Source: Minwuiaceae bacterium (GTDB lineage Bacteria > Pseudomonadota > Alphaproteobacteria > Minwuiales > Minwuiaceae). Taken from it: DNA of 64,000 nt. The notes below the pieces were generated by a model. It was not told the origin of the DNA. It searched no databases and was given only the letters and a program-made list of their open reading frames with translations. The position numbers and the translations under genes were made by a program. The DNA lies in assembly GCA_028278525.1 (NCBI GenBank), contig JANQEE010000044.1, positions 62,001 through 126,000 of the forward strand, read 5' to 3'. Of this stretch, positions 26,204-34,596 are shown piece after piece (within the stretch, counting starts at the first letter, position 1; each line of letters begins with the position of its first letter).

Positions 26204-27811
26204 ATGACCCAGTTGGACAGTTCGATCCCCCAGACGATACCCGAAATGATGGCGCGGGCCGTGGCGGCAGACCCGGACGCCGCCGCTATTCATTACGAAG
26301 ACACGACGACGAGTTTCGGCGACCTGGATGAGCAAGCGCGGCGCATCGCCAGCGGACTTAGGGGCCTGGGCATCGAAGCCGGCGACCGCGTCGCACTTTG
26401 GCTGCCAAGCTGCCCGGCCTATCTGGCGGTCTACATCGCCTGCACGCGGCTCGGCGCCATTGCCGTGGCGGTCAATACCCGGTACCGCGCGGTGGAGGTG
26501 GCCGATATCGTCGGCCGGTCGGGCGCCAAGGTCCTGGTCATGTGGCCGGATTTCCGGCAGATCCGATTTTCCGACATCCTGGGCGACATCGATACCGACG
26601 CCCTGGCCGCCTTGGAAACCGTGATCCTGTATGGGGAAAGCGGACCGGCCCCTACCGTTCCCCTGCCGGGCAAGCGGACCGTCCCGTACGCCGACCTGAT
26701 GGCAGCCGACCCGTTGGGCGGGGACGTCGCCACGCCGGACACGCCATGCAACATCTTCGCCACCTCCGGCACCACGAAGGCACCGAAATTCGTTCTGCAC
26801 CGGCAGTTCGCGATCGCGGTCCATCACACGGAAGCGGCACGCAATTTCGGGATGGAAGATCCTGAAACCGTCGTGTTCAACCCGCTGCCGCTTTGCGGCG
26901 TGTTCGGGTTTTCGCTGGCCATCACCGCCCTGGCCGCCGGGCGGCCGCAGATCCTGCAACCGGCCTTCGAGGCCGACGCGGCTGCGCGGCTGGCCCGGCA
27001 GTTCCGGGCGACCCACATGTGCGCCACCGACGACATGATCCACCGCATGCTGGAAGCCGCAACCGACGACATCCCATTCCCGGCGCTTCGGTTTTCGGGA
27101 TACGCGGCGTTCAACACGGCGCTGGAAGATCTGGCGGACCGGGCGGAAGCGCGCGGCATCCGCCTGATCGGGCTTTGGGGCATGAGCGAGATGCTGGCCC
27201 TGGTGGCGCGCCGGACAGAGACCGACCCACCCACCGAACGCCACAAGACAGCGGGAGCGCTGATTTCGCCCAACATCCATGCCCGGGTCCGCGACACGGA
27301 AACCGGCGCCCTGCTCGACCCCGGCGTCGCCGGCGAGTTGGAGGTCACCGGCCCAAGCCGAATGGTCTGCTATTTCGAGAACCCGGAGGCCACGGCGGAA
27401 GCGTTGACCGAAGACGGCTATCTACGCACCGGCGACCTGGCCATGATGGAAGAGGACGGCGGTTTCGAGTTCCTATCCCGTATGGGTGACGTATTGCGGC
27501 TGGGCGGCTTCCTGGTCAGCCCGCTGGAGATCGAAAGCCACCTTCAAACACATTCTTCCGTGTCCGGCGCCCAGGTGGTGGAGGCGGCCAGCGCAACCGG
27601 CAACAAGCCGGTCGCCTTCGTAACGCTGGAGCCGGGCGCCGAGTTCGACGCCGAAGCGCTCACGGCTCACTGCAAGCAGGGGCTCGCGGCCTTCAAGGTA
27701 CCGGTACGGACCGTCAAGCTGGACGCGTTCCCGATCACCGAGAGCGCCAACGGCATGAAAATCCAACGGGCCAAGCTGCGCAGCATGGCGCAGGACATGA
27801 TCGACGGGTGA
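26204..27811 (+). CDS. AMP-dependent synthetase/ligase
   Basis: A 535-residue adenylate-forming enzyme. Seen: the P-loop IFATSGTTKAPKFVLHR, GLWGMSEMLALV where A5 normally has TE, GYLRTGDLAMMEEDGGFEFLSRMGDVLRLGGFLVSPLEIESHL (A7-A8), and the final SANGMKIQRAKL with the catalytic Lys of A10. The A5 variant and no matching substrate-pocket signature prevent assigning an acid. The start at 26204 follows GGAAGCAGCG; upstream frame extension overlaps the antisense SDR gene and was rejected. It is divergent from the SDR gene and convergent with the histidine kinase gene. Confidence 0.88.
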   Translation: MTQLDSSIPQTIPEMMARAVAADPDAAAIHYEDTTTSFGDLDEQARRIASGLRGLGIEAGDRVALWLPSCPAYLAVYIACTRLGAIAVAVNTRYRAVEVADIVGRSGAKVLVMWPDFRQIRFSDILGDIDTDALAALETVILYGESGPAPTVPLPGKRTVPYADLMAADPLGGDVATPDTPCNIFATSGTTKAPKFVLHRQFAIAVHHTEAARNFGMEDPETVVFNPLPLCGVFGFSLAITALAAGRPQILQPAFEADAAARLARQFRATHMCATDDMIHRMLEAATDDIPFPALRFSGYAAFNTALEDLADRAEARGIRLIGLWGMSEMLALVARRTETDPPTERHKTAGALISPNIHARVRDTETGALLDPGVAGELEVTGPSRMVCYFENPEATAEALTEDGYLRTGDLAMMEEDGGFEFLSRMGDVLRLGGFLVSPLEIESHLQTHSSVSGAQVVEAASATGNKPVAFVTLEPGAEFDAEALTAHCKQGLAAFKVPVRTVKLDAFPITESANGMKIQRAKLRSMAQDMIDG

Positions 27812-27815
27812 TGCT

Positions 27816-30734
27816 CTAGGCGCGCGAGGTCTTGCCGATCTCGACGGCGGCCGGCGCACAGCTTCCGATCGCCCGGCCGATGGCCGCGTTGAGTTCGTCG
27901 GCGTCGATCGGCTTGGACACGTACTCGTTCATGCCGGCGGCCAGGTATTTCTCGCGGTCGCCGGCCATGGCGTTCGCCGTCAAGGCGACGATGGGGATCT
28001 CGGACCGGGGTCCCGACAACGCCCGAATGGCCCGGGTGGCGGTGGGCCCGTCCATTTCCGGCATCTGCACGTCCATCAGGATCAGATCGTAATCGGACCC
28101 CGCAGCCGCCTCGACGGTACGCGCGCCGTCTTCGACGATGTCCACGTCGTGCCCGGCGCGGGTCAGGATGGCGCGAATGACCACCTGATTGATCTGATTA
28201 TCTTCGGCAACGAGAACGCGCAGTTGTCGGTAGGATTCGCGATCCTGGAAGTCGTCGGCCGCCGCTTCCGACATTGCGGGGTGCGCACCGAGGCGCCTGC
28301 AAGGCAGCGTGAACCAGAAGACGGACCCTTTGCCCGGCTTGCTGTCGACACCGATCGCGCCGCCGAGCAAGTCGACCAGTTGCCGGCATATGGCAAGGCC
28401 AAGCCCGGTGCCGCCATAGCGGCGGGTCATCGACACATCCGCCTGGGTGAATTTGTCGAACAGCCGGGTCAGCGCATCGGGCTCAATACCGATACCTGTG
28501 TCGCTCACCTCGAACCGCAGCAGCCAGCGATCACCGTCCTCGGACGTTGCGCTGACGGCGAGCCCAACCTGTCCCTGTTCGGTGAACTTCACCGCGTTGC
28601 TGACAAGGTTCAACAAGATCTGGCGGATACGACCCTGATCGCCGATCAATTCTTCCGGCACGGTATGTTCGATCTTGACGACGAAATCGACACCCTTTTC
28701 CCGGGCGCGCCAATCCCAAAGGGACGACACGTCGGCCAACAATTGCCGCGTGTCGAACCCGATCTCGTCGAGTTCCAGACGACCCGCCTCGATCTTGGAG
28801 AGATCCAGGATGTCGTTGAGCAGCGACAGCAGCGTTTCGCCGGACCGCCGTATCGTCCTGACCCGGCGTTTCTGCTCATCCGGCATGTCCATGTCCAACA
28901 GCAGGCTGGCCATGCCGAGGATGCCGTTCATGGGGGTCCTGATTTCGTGGCTCATAGTCGCAAGGAAAGCCGACTTCGCCGTATTCGCCGCTTCGGCAGC
29001 CTCTTTCGTCTCGCGAAGCTCGGTTTCACGCGCCTTCAGATCGGTCACATCGGTCGCGATACCGAGCGTCCCGCCATCGGGCGATTGCTCTTCGCGAATG
29101 AGAAGCCATCGGCCGTCCCAGAATTGCTCCTCGGCCTCGGACGGCTCGCTGTGACGCCGCAGCCTCCGCGCGACCCACTCTTCGCCGTCGGTTTCGGCCA
29201 GCGGCACAAGGCCGGCGGCGAGGGTCGCCCTGAGGTAGTCCTCAAACGCAACGCCGGGCTGAAGCATGTCGGCCACGATGCCTGCCTGACGGCGATACTC
29301 GCCGTTGCAGAACACGAACCGGTCGTCCGCGTCCCAGAACGCGATGCCGTCGGACATCCGTTCCACGGCCTGAAGGAAGCGTTCGCGGGTCGCATTCGCG
29401 GCTTCCCGGGTTTCGACCTCCGCCGTTATGTCCTGGGCGACGCCCCGATAGCCGATGAAACCGCCGTTTTCATCGAAGATCGCCTTGCCGCTGGTGCGTA
29501 TCCAGCGGCGTTCTCCGTCGGGCGGGGCATAGCGGTAAACCAGGTCGCGAAAGCTCTGCTGGGACTTGAGCGTTTCGAAGTGTTCCCGCCAACCGGCGGC
29601 GTCCGGCCGGTCGGACTGGTCGCGCACAGTTTCCCGCGTGCTCCCCAGCAACGTGGCTGCCGGAATGCCGGTCTCCTGCTCGAACCGCTCCGAAAAATAG
29701 GTGAACCGCAGATCGGCGTCCTGTTCCCAGTACCAGTCGGACGCGGCCTCGGCGAAATCGCGAAACCGCGCCTCGCTCAATTTAAGCGCGTCTTCGGCGC
29801 GCTTGCGCTCGACGGCGATGGCCGCCAGATGCGCGGAGGTCGAAACCAGCTCCAGGTCGGAGTCCGGCGGCCTGCCGGAACCGCGCCGGAAGGTGACGAA
29901 GGCGCCAAGCACGTCACCACCCTGAGTCCTGATCGGCTCCGCCCAACAGGCATGGAAACCCGCCGCCAGCGCGGCCGCTTCGGGTGGACCGAGATCGGCC
30001 CGACCGGCGAGGTCGTCGATCAACAAAGCTTCGCCGGCCAGAACCGCGCGCCAAAGGTCGTGCGCGGTCGGGTTCTTCGCGGCCGACACGGCATCGACGA
30101 AAGACCGGGGCACGGACGGGCTCGCCGCCGCCACCGCAGCGCCGCCGCCACGACGCAGGACAATCGAACAGGCAAGCGCCGATACCGCGCTTTCCATACC
30201 GTCGACGAGAGCAGCCAATGCCTGGTCGACCAGCGCGCCGGACGCCATCAGTTCAAGTACGTTATTGCGGCCCTGAAGCACCGCCGCGGACCGCCTGGCC
30301 TCCGACACATCGCGGGCGGTCCCGACAAAAAACAGCAACTCGCCCGCCGCGTCCCGGACCGGACGGCCGGTCAGCGCGATCCATACCCGTCCGCCATCGG
30401 CCCTGTTCGCCTCGAATTCGACGTTCCTGACGCCGTCGAATTGCAGCATTTGCCGAACCAGGCCGGCGGCCGCATCCGGATTGGTCGGACTGGCATGCGG
30501 ACGGTCGCGGAAGTGCGCCAGAAACGCCTCCGCGCTGTCGCATCCGTGCAATCCGGCGAACGCCCGGTTCACGTCGAAGAAACGCCCCTCGCCGTCCATA
30601 CGGTACAGACCGATCACCGCGTCCTCGAACATCGCGCGGTAGCTGGCGAAATCCGCATTGCCGGCGGCCATCGGATCGGTCTCGTGCGGTACCGTTCCGG
30701 CTTTCGGCGGCTGGTCGCTGGTCATTTCGTCCAT
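27816..30734 (-). CDS. Hybrid sensor histidine kinase with PAS, GAF and receiver domains
   Basis: A 972-residue soluble-looking sensor. Order: PAS (about 30-145, FEDAVIGLYRMDGEGRFFDVN), GAF-like (about 155-310), PAS (about 315-445, ASDWYWEQDADLRFTYFSERF), PAS (about 450-570, MSDGIAFWDADDRFVFCNGEYR), HisKA with phospho-acceptor His596 in ATMSHEIRTPMNG, HATPase (NLVSNAVKFTEQG, DTGIGIE, GGTGLGLAICRQL) and a receiver with Asp888 in LILMDVQMPEMDG. No membrane helix was seen, so the signal is probably cytoplasmic. Several starts are possible (30725, 30734, 30797) because no strong ribosome binding site is visible. No partner response regulator or Hpt gene is adjacent. Confidence 0.92.
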   Translation of the reverse strand: MDEMTSDQPPKAGTVPHETDPMAAGNADFASYRAMFEDAVIGLYRMDGEGRFFDVNRAFAGLHGCDSAEAFLAHFRDRPHASPTNPDAAAGLVRQMLQFDGVRNVEFEANRADGGRVWIALTGRPVRDAAGELLFFVGTARDVSEARRSAAVLQGRNNVLELMASGALVDQALAALVDGMESAVSALACSIVLRRGGGAAVAAASPSVPRSFVDAVSAAKNPTAHDLWRAVLAGEALLIDDLAGRADLGPPEAAALAAGFHACWAEPIRTQGGDVLGAFVTFRRGSGRPPDSDLELVSTSAHLAAIAVERKRAEDALKLSEARFRDFAEAASDWYWEQDADLRFTYFSERFEQETGIPAATLLGSTRETVRDQSDRPDAAGWREHFETLKSQQSFRDLVYRYAPPDGERRWIRTSGKAIFDENGGFIGYRGVAQDITAEVETREAANATRERFLQAVERMSDGIAFWDADDRFVFCNGEYRRQAGIVADMLQPGVAFEDYLRATLAAGLVPLAETDGEEWVARRLRRHSEPSEAEEQFWDGRWLLIREEQSPDGGTLGIATDVTDLKARETELRETKEAAEAANTAKSAFLATMSHEIRTPMNGILGMASLLLDMDMPDEQKRRVRTIRRSGETLLSLLNDILDLSKIEAGRLELDEIGFDTRQLLADVSSLWDWRAREKGVDFVVKIEHTVPEELIGDQGRIRQILLNLVSNAVKFTEQGQVGLAVSATSEDGDRWLLRFEVSDTGIGIEPDALTRLFDKFTQADVSMTRRYGGTGLGLAICRQLVDLLGGAIGVDSKPGKGSVFWFTLPCRRLGAHPAMSEAAADDFQDRESYRQLRVLVAEDNQINQVVIRAILTRAGHDVDIVEDGARTVEAAAGSDYDLILMDVQMPEMDGPTATRAIRALSGPRSEIPIVALTANAMAGDREKYLAAGMNEYVSKPIDADELNAAIGRAIGSCAPAAVEIGKTSRA

Positions 30735-31038
30735 CACACGGTGTCCGAACGACATCCGGGGCGAGGCCCGGACCTCGACGGTCGGCTTATCGCACATTCG
30801 GCAGGCATGGGAGGCAAAGCGGACCGACGCCTGTCCACATGCGATGCCAAAGCGGTTACGACGGTAAACCTAGTGCATTCGACAAGGCCGGCCACAAAGT
30901 CAGCCTCGCCAAATACAACAAATCTAAGAGTTATTTTTGACATAAACAACCGTACATTTTCGCATCGGTTGCTTCATTTATGTCTGCCATTCAGTCCCCC
31001 CAGACCAGAAGGCCGCCCATGCACCAGCGCAGCGCCGG
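30735..31038. other. 304-base gap upstream of the histidine kinase with a dyad
   Basis: No gene found. AT-rich sequence from 30900 to 31000 probably carries the kinase promoter. It contains an inverted repeat: GACATAAACAACCG (30939-30952) against CGGTTG-CTTCA-TTTATGTC (30966-30984), that is, 14 matching bases interrupted by a five-base bulge on one side. This could be a regulator site or an RNA hairpin at the end of the upstream gene. Confidence 0.45.
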
Positions 31039-32016
31039 TTACGTAATGCCGCTTAGAAGAGGCCTTACCTCCTTGGCAAAGCGTTCAATCTGTCGATCCC
31101 GATCCTCGTACGGACCGACGAAGTCCAACACGACATGCCGGAGGCCCGCCGCGTAGAATGTATGCAGCCTTTCCGCGACATCTTCCGGCCGGCCGATCGC
31201 CGCGTACTTTTTGGTGGCGTGCGTGAAATCCATGGCGTAGCGAGTGCTTAGCGCCTTGTTGGCCGCCTCGAACGCGCTGTCATAGTCGTCGTCGACGCGC
31301 AGGAACAACAGATGGCCGGTGCCGAACGATGTCAGGTCGCGCCCGGCATCCTCGACCGCGCGGGCGATTTTCTCCAGCGCGTCGCGGTACATCTCCGGCG
31401 TCACCACATAGGAAATCCACCCGTCGGCCATGCGGCCCGTCCGGTTGAGCGCCGCATCCGACCGGCCGCCGCACCAGACCGGCGGCCCGCCCGGCTGACG
31501 CGGCGGCGGTTGCATCGTGATGTCCGAAAAGGAAAAGAAGCGGCCATCGTGGGAGACCGTCTCACCGGTCCAGAGCTTTCCGATGACCTCAAGGGATTCG
31601 GTGAGCCGCGCACCGCGCTCCTTCAGGGGCACGCCGCTCACGGCAAAGTCGCTGGCGAACTCGCCGCCGACGCCGACACCGAAGATCAGGCGGCCACGGG
31701 TCAGATGATCCAGGGTCGAGACCTGCTTGGCGATCGGACCCGGATGCCGGAGCGGCACAAGATAAATCCCGGTGCCGAACGTCAGGCTTTTGCTGAACGC
31801 CGCGGCCTGGGCGATCTGCAACAGCGGATCCAGGATCGGGATGGCGAAGGCGATGTGGTCGCCGACCCAGAGCGAATCGTAGTCCAGGCCCTCTATCTGC
31901 TCGACCAGGGCACGGGCGTCTTCCGGTTCCGGCACCCACGATCCGACGCCCGGCTCCGACCGGCGGTGAATGGTCTGAACCCCGATCTTCATCTTCGGCT
32001 CGAGCGGCAGGTCCAT
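31039..32016 (-). CDS. LLM class (F420- or flavin-dependent) oxidoreductase
   Basis: A 325-residue luciferase-like TIM-barrel enzyme. Seen: DYDSLWVGDHIAFAIPILDPLLQIAQAAAFSKSLTFGTGIYLVPLRHPGPIAKQVSTLDHLTRGRLIFGVGVGGEFASDF and PVWCGGRSDAALNRTGRMADGWISYVV, both standard for the family. The start at 32016 is supported by GAGGAATGTGCCG and the MKIGVQT beginning. Substrate and cofactor cannot be read from sequence. It is divergent from the selenoprotein gene with a 152-base shared promoter region. Confidence 0.9.
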   Translation of the reverse strand: MDLPLEPKMKIGVQTIHRRSEPGVGSWVPEPEDARALVEQIEGLDYDSLWVGDHIAFAIPILDPLLQIAQAAAFSKSLTFGTGIYLVPLRHPGPIAKQVSTLDHLTRGRLIFGVGVGGEFASDFAVSGVPLKERGARLTESLEVIGKLWTGETVSHDGRFFSFSDITMQPPPRQPGGPPVWCGGRSDAALNRTGRMADGWISYVVTPEMYRDALEKIARAVEDAGRDLTSFGTGHLLFLRVDDDYDSAFEAANKALSTRYAMDFTHATKKYAAIGRPEDVAERLHTFYAAGLRHVVLDFVGPYEDRDRQIERFAKEVRPLLSGIT

Positions 32017-32168
32017 CGGCACATTCCTCGCAGTCGCTGACGGGCCGAGACCGCGGCCCGAACCCAATTCTACGCGCCGGCGGGCCGAATGGCCAATGCG
32101 CCCGCGTTGCGCCGCTCCGCGGCTTCTGGCCTAATGCCCGGGCTTTCGCAGGACCGAACGAGGCACGC

Positions 32169-33032
32169 ATGCATGTCGATTATATGAAGGCGATAACCGA
32201 GCGGTACAGCCGGCTCGGCTATCCGCCGTACGACTGGTACCACGCCGACACCCCGCCGCCCTGGCAACCGCTGGACAGGAAACTGTCGGACTGCAAGATC
32301 GGGATGATGTCGACGTCCGGCGCCTATGTCGCGGGGCAGGTCGCATACTTCTACAAGGACGACACGTCGACGCGGCGCATCCCGAAACGGACGCCGACCG
32401 AAGACCTGCGCTTTTCGCACATTACGGAAAACTATCTGGTCGACCCGCGCCGGGACCCGAACTGCATTTTCCCGATCGAGGCGCTGCGCCGGCTGGAGGA
32501 CGAGGGCACGGTCGGCGAAGTCGCCGACGAGCTGTTTTCCTGCATGGGCGGCATCTATTCGAAGCGGCGGGTGGCGGAAGAACTGGCCCCCGCCGTGCAC
32601 GAGAATTTCAAGGCGCAGAACGTCGACGCGGCCCTGCTTGTCGCCATGTGACCGGTGTGCCACCAGACCGTGAGTCTGGTCGCCCGTTACCTGGAAGAGC
32701 GCGGCATCCCAACCATGTGCATGGGCAGCGCGCTGGACATCCTGACCGCCGGCAATCCGCCGCGCGCGACGTTCGTCGATTTCCCGCTCGGCCACACGGT
32801 CGGCAAGCCGTTCGACCGGGACGGCCAGATCGATATCGTCCGACGGGGGCTTCTGGGTCTCGAGACGATGACGGCGCCCGGCATCGAAACGCTGGCCGTC
32901 CGCTGGTCCGACGACGAGGATTGGAAGCGCGAGGCCTCGGACGGCGCCAGCGGCGGCGATGTACGTCAGCCGCGCGATACGACGCCGCGCTATCAATACG
33001 AGGAGGACCGCCGGCTGGCCGAAGGCGGATAA
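32169..33032 (+). CDS. GrdB/PrdB-family selenoprotein with in-frame UGA (Sec161)
   Basis: Read through the TGA at 32649-32651, the frame continues without interruption to 33032 and gives 287 residues. The upstream part (MHVDYMKAITERYSRLGYPPY, CKIGMMSTSGAYVAGQVAYF, SCMGGIYSKRRVAEELAP) and the downstream part (CHQTVSLVARYLEERGIPT, NPPRATFVDFPLGHTVGKPFDRDGQ) belong to one family, glycine/sarcosine/betaine/D-proline reductase selenoprotein B-like. The UGA lies in LLVAM-U-PVC, giving a U-x-x-C redox motif (Sec161, Cys164). A SECIS-like hairpin follows immediately. The ATG at 32169 follows GAGG. Its role outside anaerobic amino-acid reduction is unknown. A Cys version would need only one base change, but the hairpin argues against decay. 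Confidence 0.85.
32659..32683 (+). promoter_or_regulatory. Bacterial SECIS-like element following the UGA codon
   Basis: Perfect 7-bp stem ACCAGAC (32662-32668) with GTCTGGT (32674-32680) and a five-base loop CGTGA. Below a C-C mismatch the stem continues with GC/GC (32659-32660, 32682-32683). The loop starts 17 bases after the UGA and carries G in its second position, which matches the known requirement for a 16-37 base distance and a G among the first loop bases for SelB binding. Confidence 0.8.
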
Positions 33033-33093
33033 GCCGAATTCGCGTCCGGCTCAGAAATGCTATACTGCCCGGGACCGCATATAGGAGACCGCA

Positions 33094-33729
33094 ATGACAT
33101 TGACGGGCCTCAACCACCTGGCGTTCATCACCGACGACATGACCAAGACGGTCCGGTTCTACCGTGACCTGCTGGGCATGACATTGATCAGCGGCATCGG
33201 CCACGACGGCTTCCGCCACTATTTCTTCCAGATGGGCACCGGGCAGATCGCGTTTTTCGAGTACGACATCGCGCAGCCGATGAAACGCGAGAAATTCCAC
33301 GGCACGCCGACGGACAAGCCGGTCGGCTTCGACCATGTGGCGCTGACCGTGGACAACAAGGAAGACCTGTTCGCGCTGAAGGACAAGCTGGAAGCCGCCG
33401 GAATCCAGGTCACCGGCGCCGTCGACCACGGCACGATCTGGTCGATCTATTTCTTCGACCCGAACAACATACCGCTGGAAGCCTCGTGGGACTGCATGGA
33501 GATCCTTAAAGCCCCGGCGATCCACGACGACGATCCGCTGCCGGTCGCGGCGGAAGGCGCCGGCCCGCAGCCCGGCCACTGGCCCGACGTCAAAAAGCGG
33601 ACGCCGCCGGAGGAGATGGTGGCGCATGCCGGCAACGGCTTCGCGATGCGCGAGGACTTCCTGCGACGCGGCCTGGCACGATCGAAGCCCGGCCTGGATG
33701 TCGAGAAGCCAAGCGAAGCGGCGGAGTAA
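33094..33729 (+). CDS. VOC family (glyoxalase/dioxygenase fold) protein
   Basis: A 211-residue protein. Two beta-alpha-beta-beta-beta modules fill residues 1-140: LNHLAFITDDMTKTVRFYRDLLGM (first metal-side His at NHLAF) and GFDHVALTVDNKEDLFALKDKLEAAGIQV with IYFFDPNNIPLEAS as the closing strand and Glu ligand. The 70-residue tail after the VOC fold (LPVAAEGAGPQPGHWPDV ... HAGNGFAMREDFLRRG) is unusual and found in some proteobacterial members only. AGGAG precedes the ATG. It sits 61 bases after the selenoprotein gene and in one operon with the methyltransferase. Substrate unknown. Confidence 0.88.
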   Translation: MTLTGLNHLAFITDDMTKTVRFYRDLLGMTLISGIGHDGFRHYFFQMGTGQIAFFEYDIAQPMKREKFHGTPTDKPVGFDHVALTVDNKEDLFALKDKLEAAGIQVTGAVDHGTIWSIYFFDPNNIPLEASWDCMEILKAPAIHDDDPLPVAAEGAGPQPGHWPDVKKRTPPEEMVAHAGNGFAMREDFLRRGLARSKPGLDVEKPSEAAE

Positions 33730-33735
33730 GCGCCG

Positions 33736-34596
33736 CTGAGCGACCTGGACATTATACGTCGGGCCTATGCCAAGCAGGTGCTGGCGGCGGCCAACGTGGT
33801 GCATGAACGATTGGAACAAGCCTTCGCGGCGGTGCCGCGCGAGCGCTTTACCGGGCCCGGCCCTTGGCAGGTCGTGCGCTGGCGCCGGGGCTACGTCGAA
33901 ACACCGAGCGCCGACCCGGTCTATTTGTATACGGACGATCTGATTGCGCTGGACCCGGCGCGAGACCTGAACAACGGGCAGCCGTCGTTGCATGCATCGC
34001 TGTTGTCGGCGCTCGACCCGAAACCCGGCGAACGGGTCGTGCATATCGGGGTCGGCGGCGGCTACTTCACGGCCCTGCTGGCGACGATGGTCGGCGCGGC
34101 AGGCCATGTCACGGCGATCGAGTTCGACCCGGAGATGGCCGAACGCGCGACCGCCAACCTGGCCGGGTTCGAGAACGTGACCGTGCTGAACGACGACGGC
34201 ACCACGGCGGATTTCCCACCGGCCGACGGCATCTATGTCAATGCCGGAGCAACGCATCCGCCGGACAACTGGATCGACAGGCTGAAGGACGGCGGGCGCC
34301 TGATCCTGCCGATCACCACGGACAAGGGCTTCGGCAGAATCGATTCCGAGCACATCGCGTCGCGCGGCGCCGTGTTCCTAATCGAGCGCGCGGGCACCCG
34401 CTATTCGGCGCGGTGGATCTCGCCGGTCGCGATTTTTCCCTGCGCCGGCGGAAGGGACCCGAAGGCGGAGGCAAGGCTGGCCACGGCGTTCGAAAAGGGC
34501 GGCTGGGAATCGGTCCGCAGCCTGTGCCGACCCGACGAGGTTGCGCCGGACCGGTGCTGGCTTCGGTCCGAAGAGTGGTGCCTGGCCTACGATTAG
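33736..34596 (+). CDS. Protein-L-isoaspartate O-methyltransferase-like protein with probable CTG start
   Basis: A 286-residue S-adenosylmethionine-dependent methyltransferase. Seen: AFAAVPRERFTGPGPW, the SAM loop VVHIGVGGGYFTALLATMVGAAGHVTAIEFDP, and IYVNAGATHPP. The conserved start of this group (SDLDIIRRAYAKQ) is visible from 33739 and is preceded only by CTG, GCC and a stop, so the best start is CTG at 33736, with GGAG (33723-33726) nine bases away. The next alternative, GTG at 33778, would remove this conserved segment. It lies 7 bases after the VOC stop. The C-terminus overlaps the convergent aminotransferase gene by 4 bases. Function as a true isoaspartate repair enzyme is not certain. 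Confidence 0.78.
   Translation: MSDLDIIRRAYAKQVLAAANVVHERLEQAFAAVPRERFTGPGPWQVVRWRRGYVETPSADPVYLYTDDLIALDPARDLNNGQPSLHASLLSALDPKPGERVVHIGVGGGYFTALLATMVGAAGHVTAIEFDPEMAERATANLAGFENVTVLNDDGTTADFPPADGIYVNAGATHPPDNWIDRLKDGGRLILPITTDKGFGRIDSEHIASRGAVFLIERAGTRYSARWISPVAIFPCAGGRDPKAEARLATAFEKGGWESVRSLCRPDEVAPDRCWLRSEEWCLAYD

Noticed and set aside
28149..31046. A 965-codon open frame on the plus strand
   Set aside because: It is antisense to the hybrid histidine kinase, whose domains and motifs are unmistakable. The translated frame has no recognisable domain and is a high-GC shadow.
32649..32651. Premature stop making the GrdB-like gene a pseudogene
   Set aside because: The frame is clean on both sides, the UGA is at the redox position and a SECIS-like hairpin follows. 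A decaying gene would be unlikely to show all three.
32608..34353. A 581-codon open frame on the minus strand
   Set aside because: Antisense to the selenoprotein's second half, the VOC gene and the methyltransferase. Composition is atypical and no motif is present.
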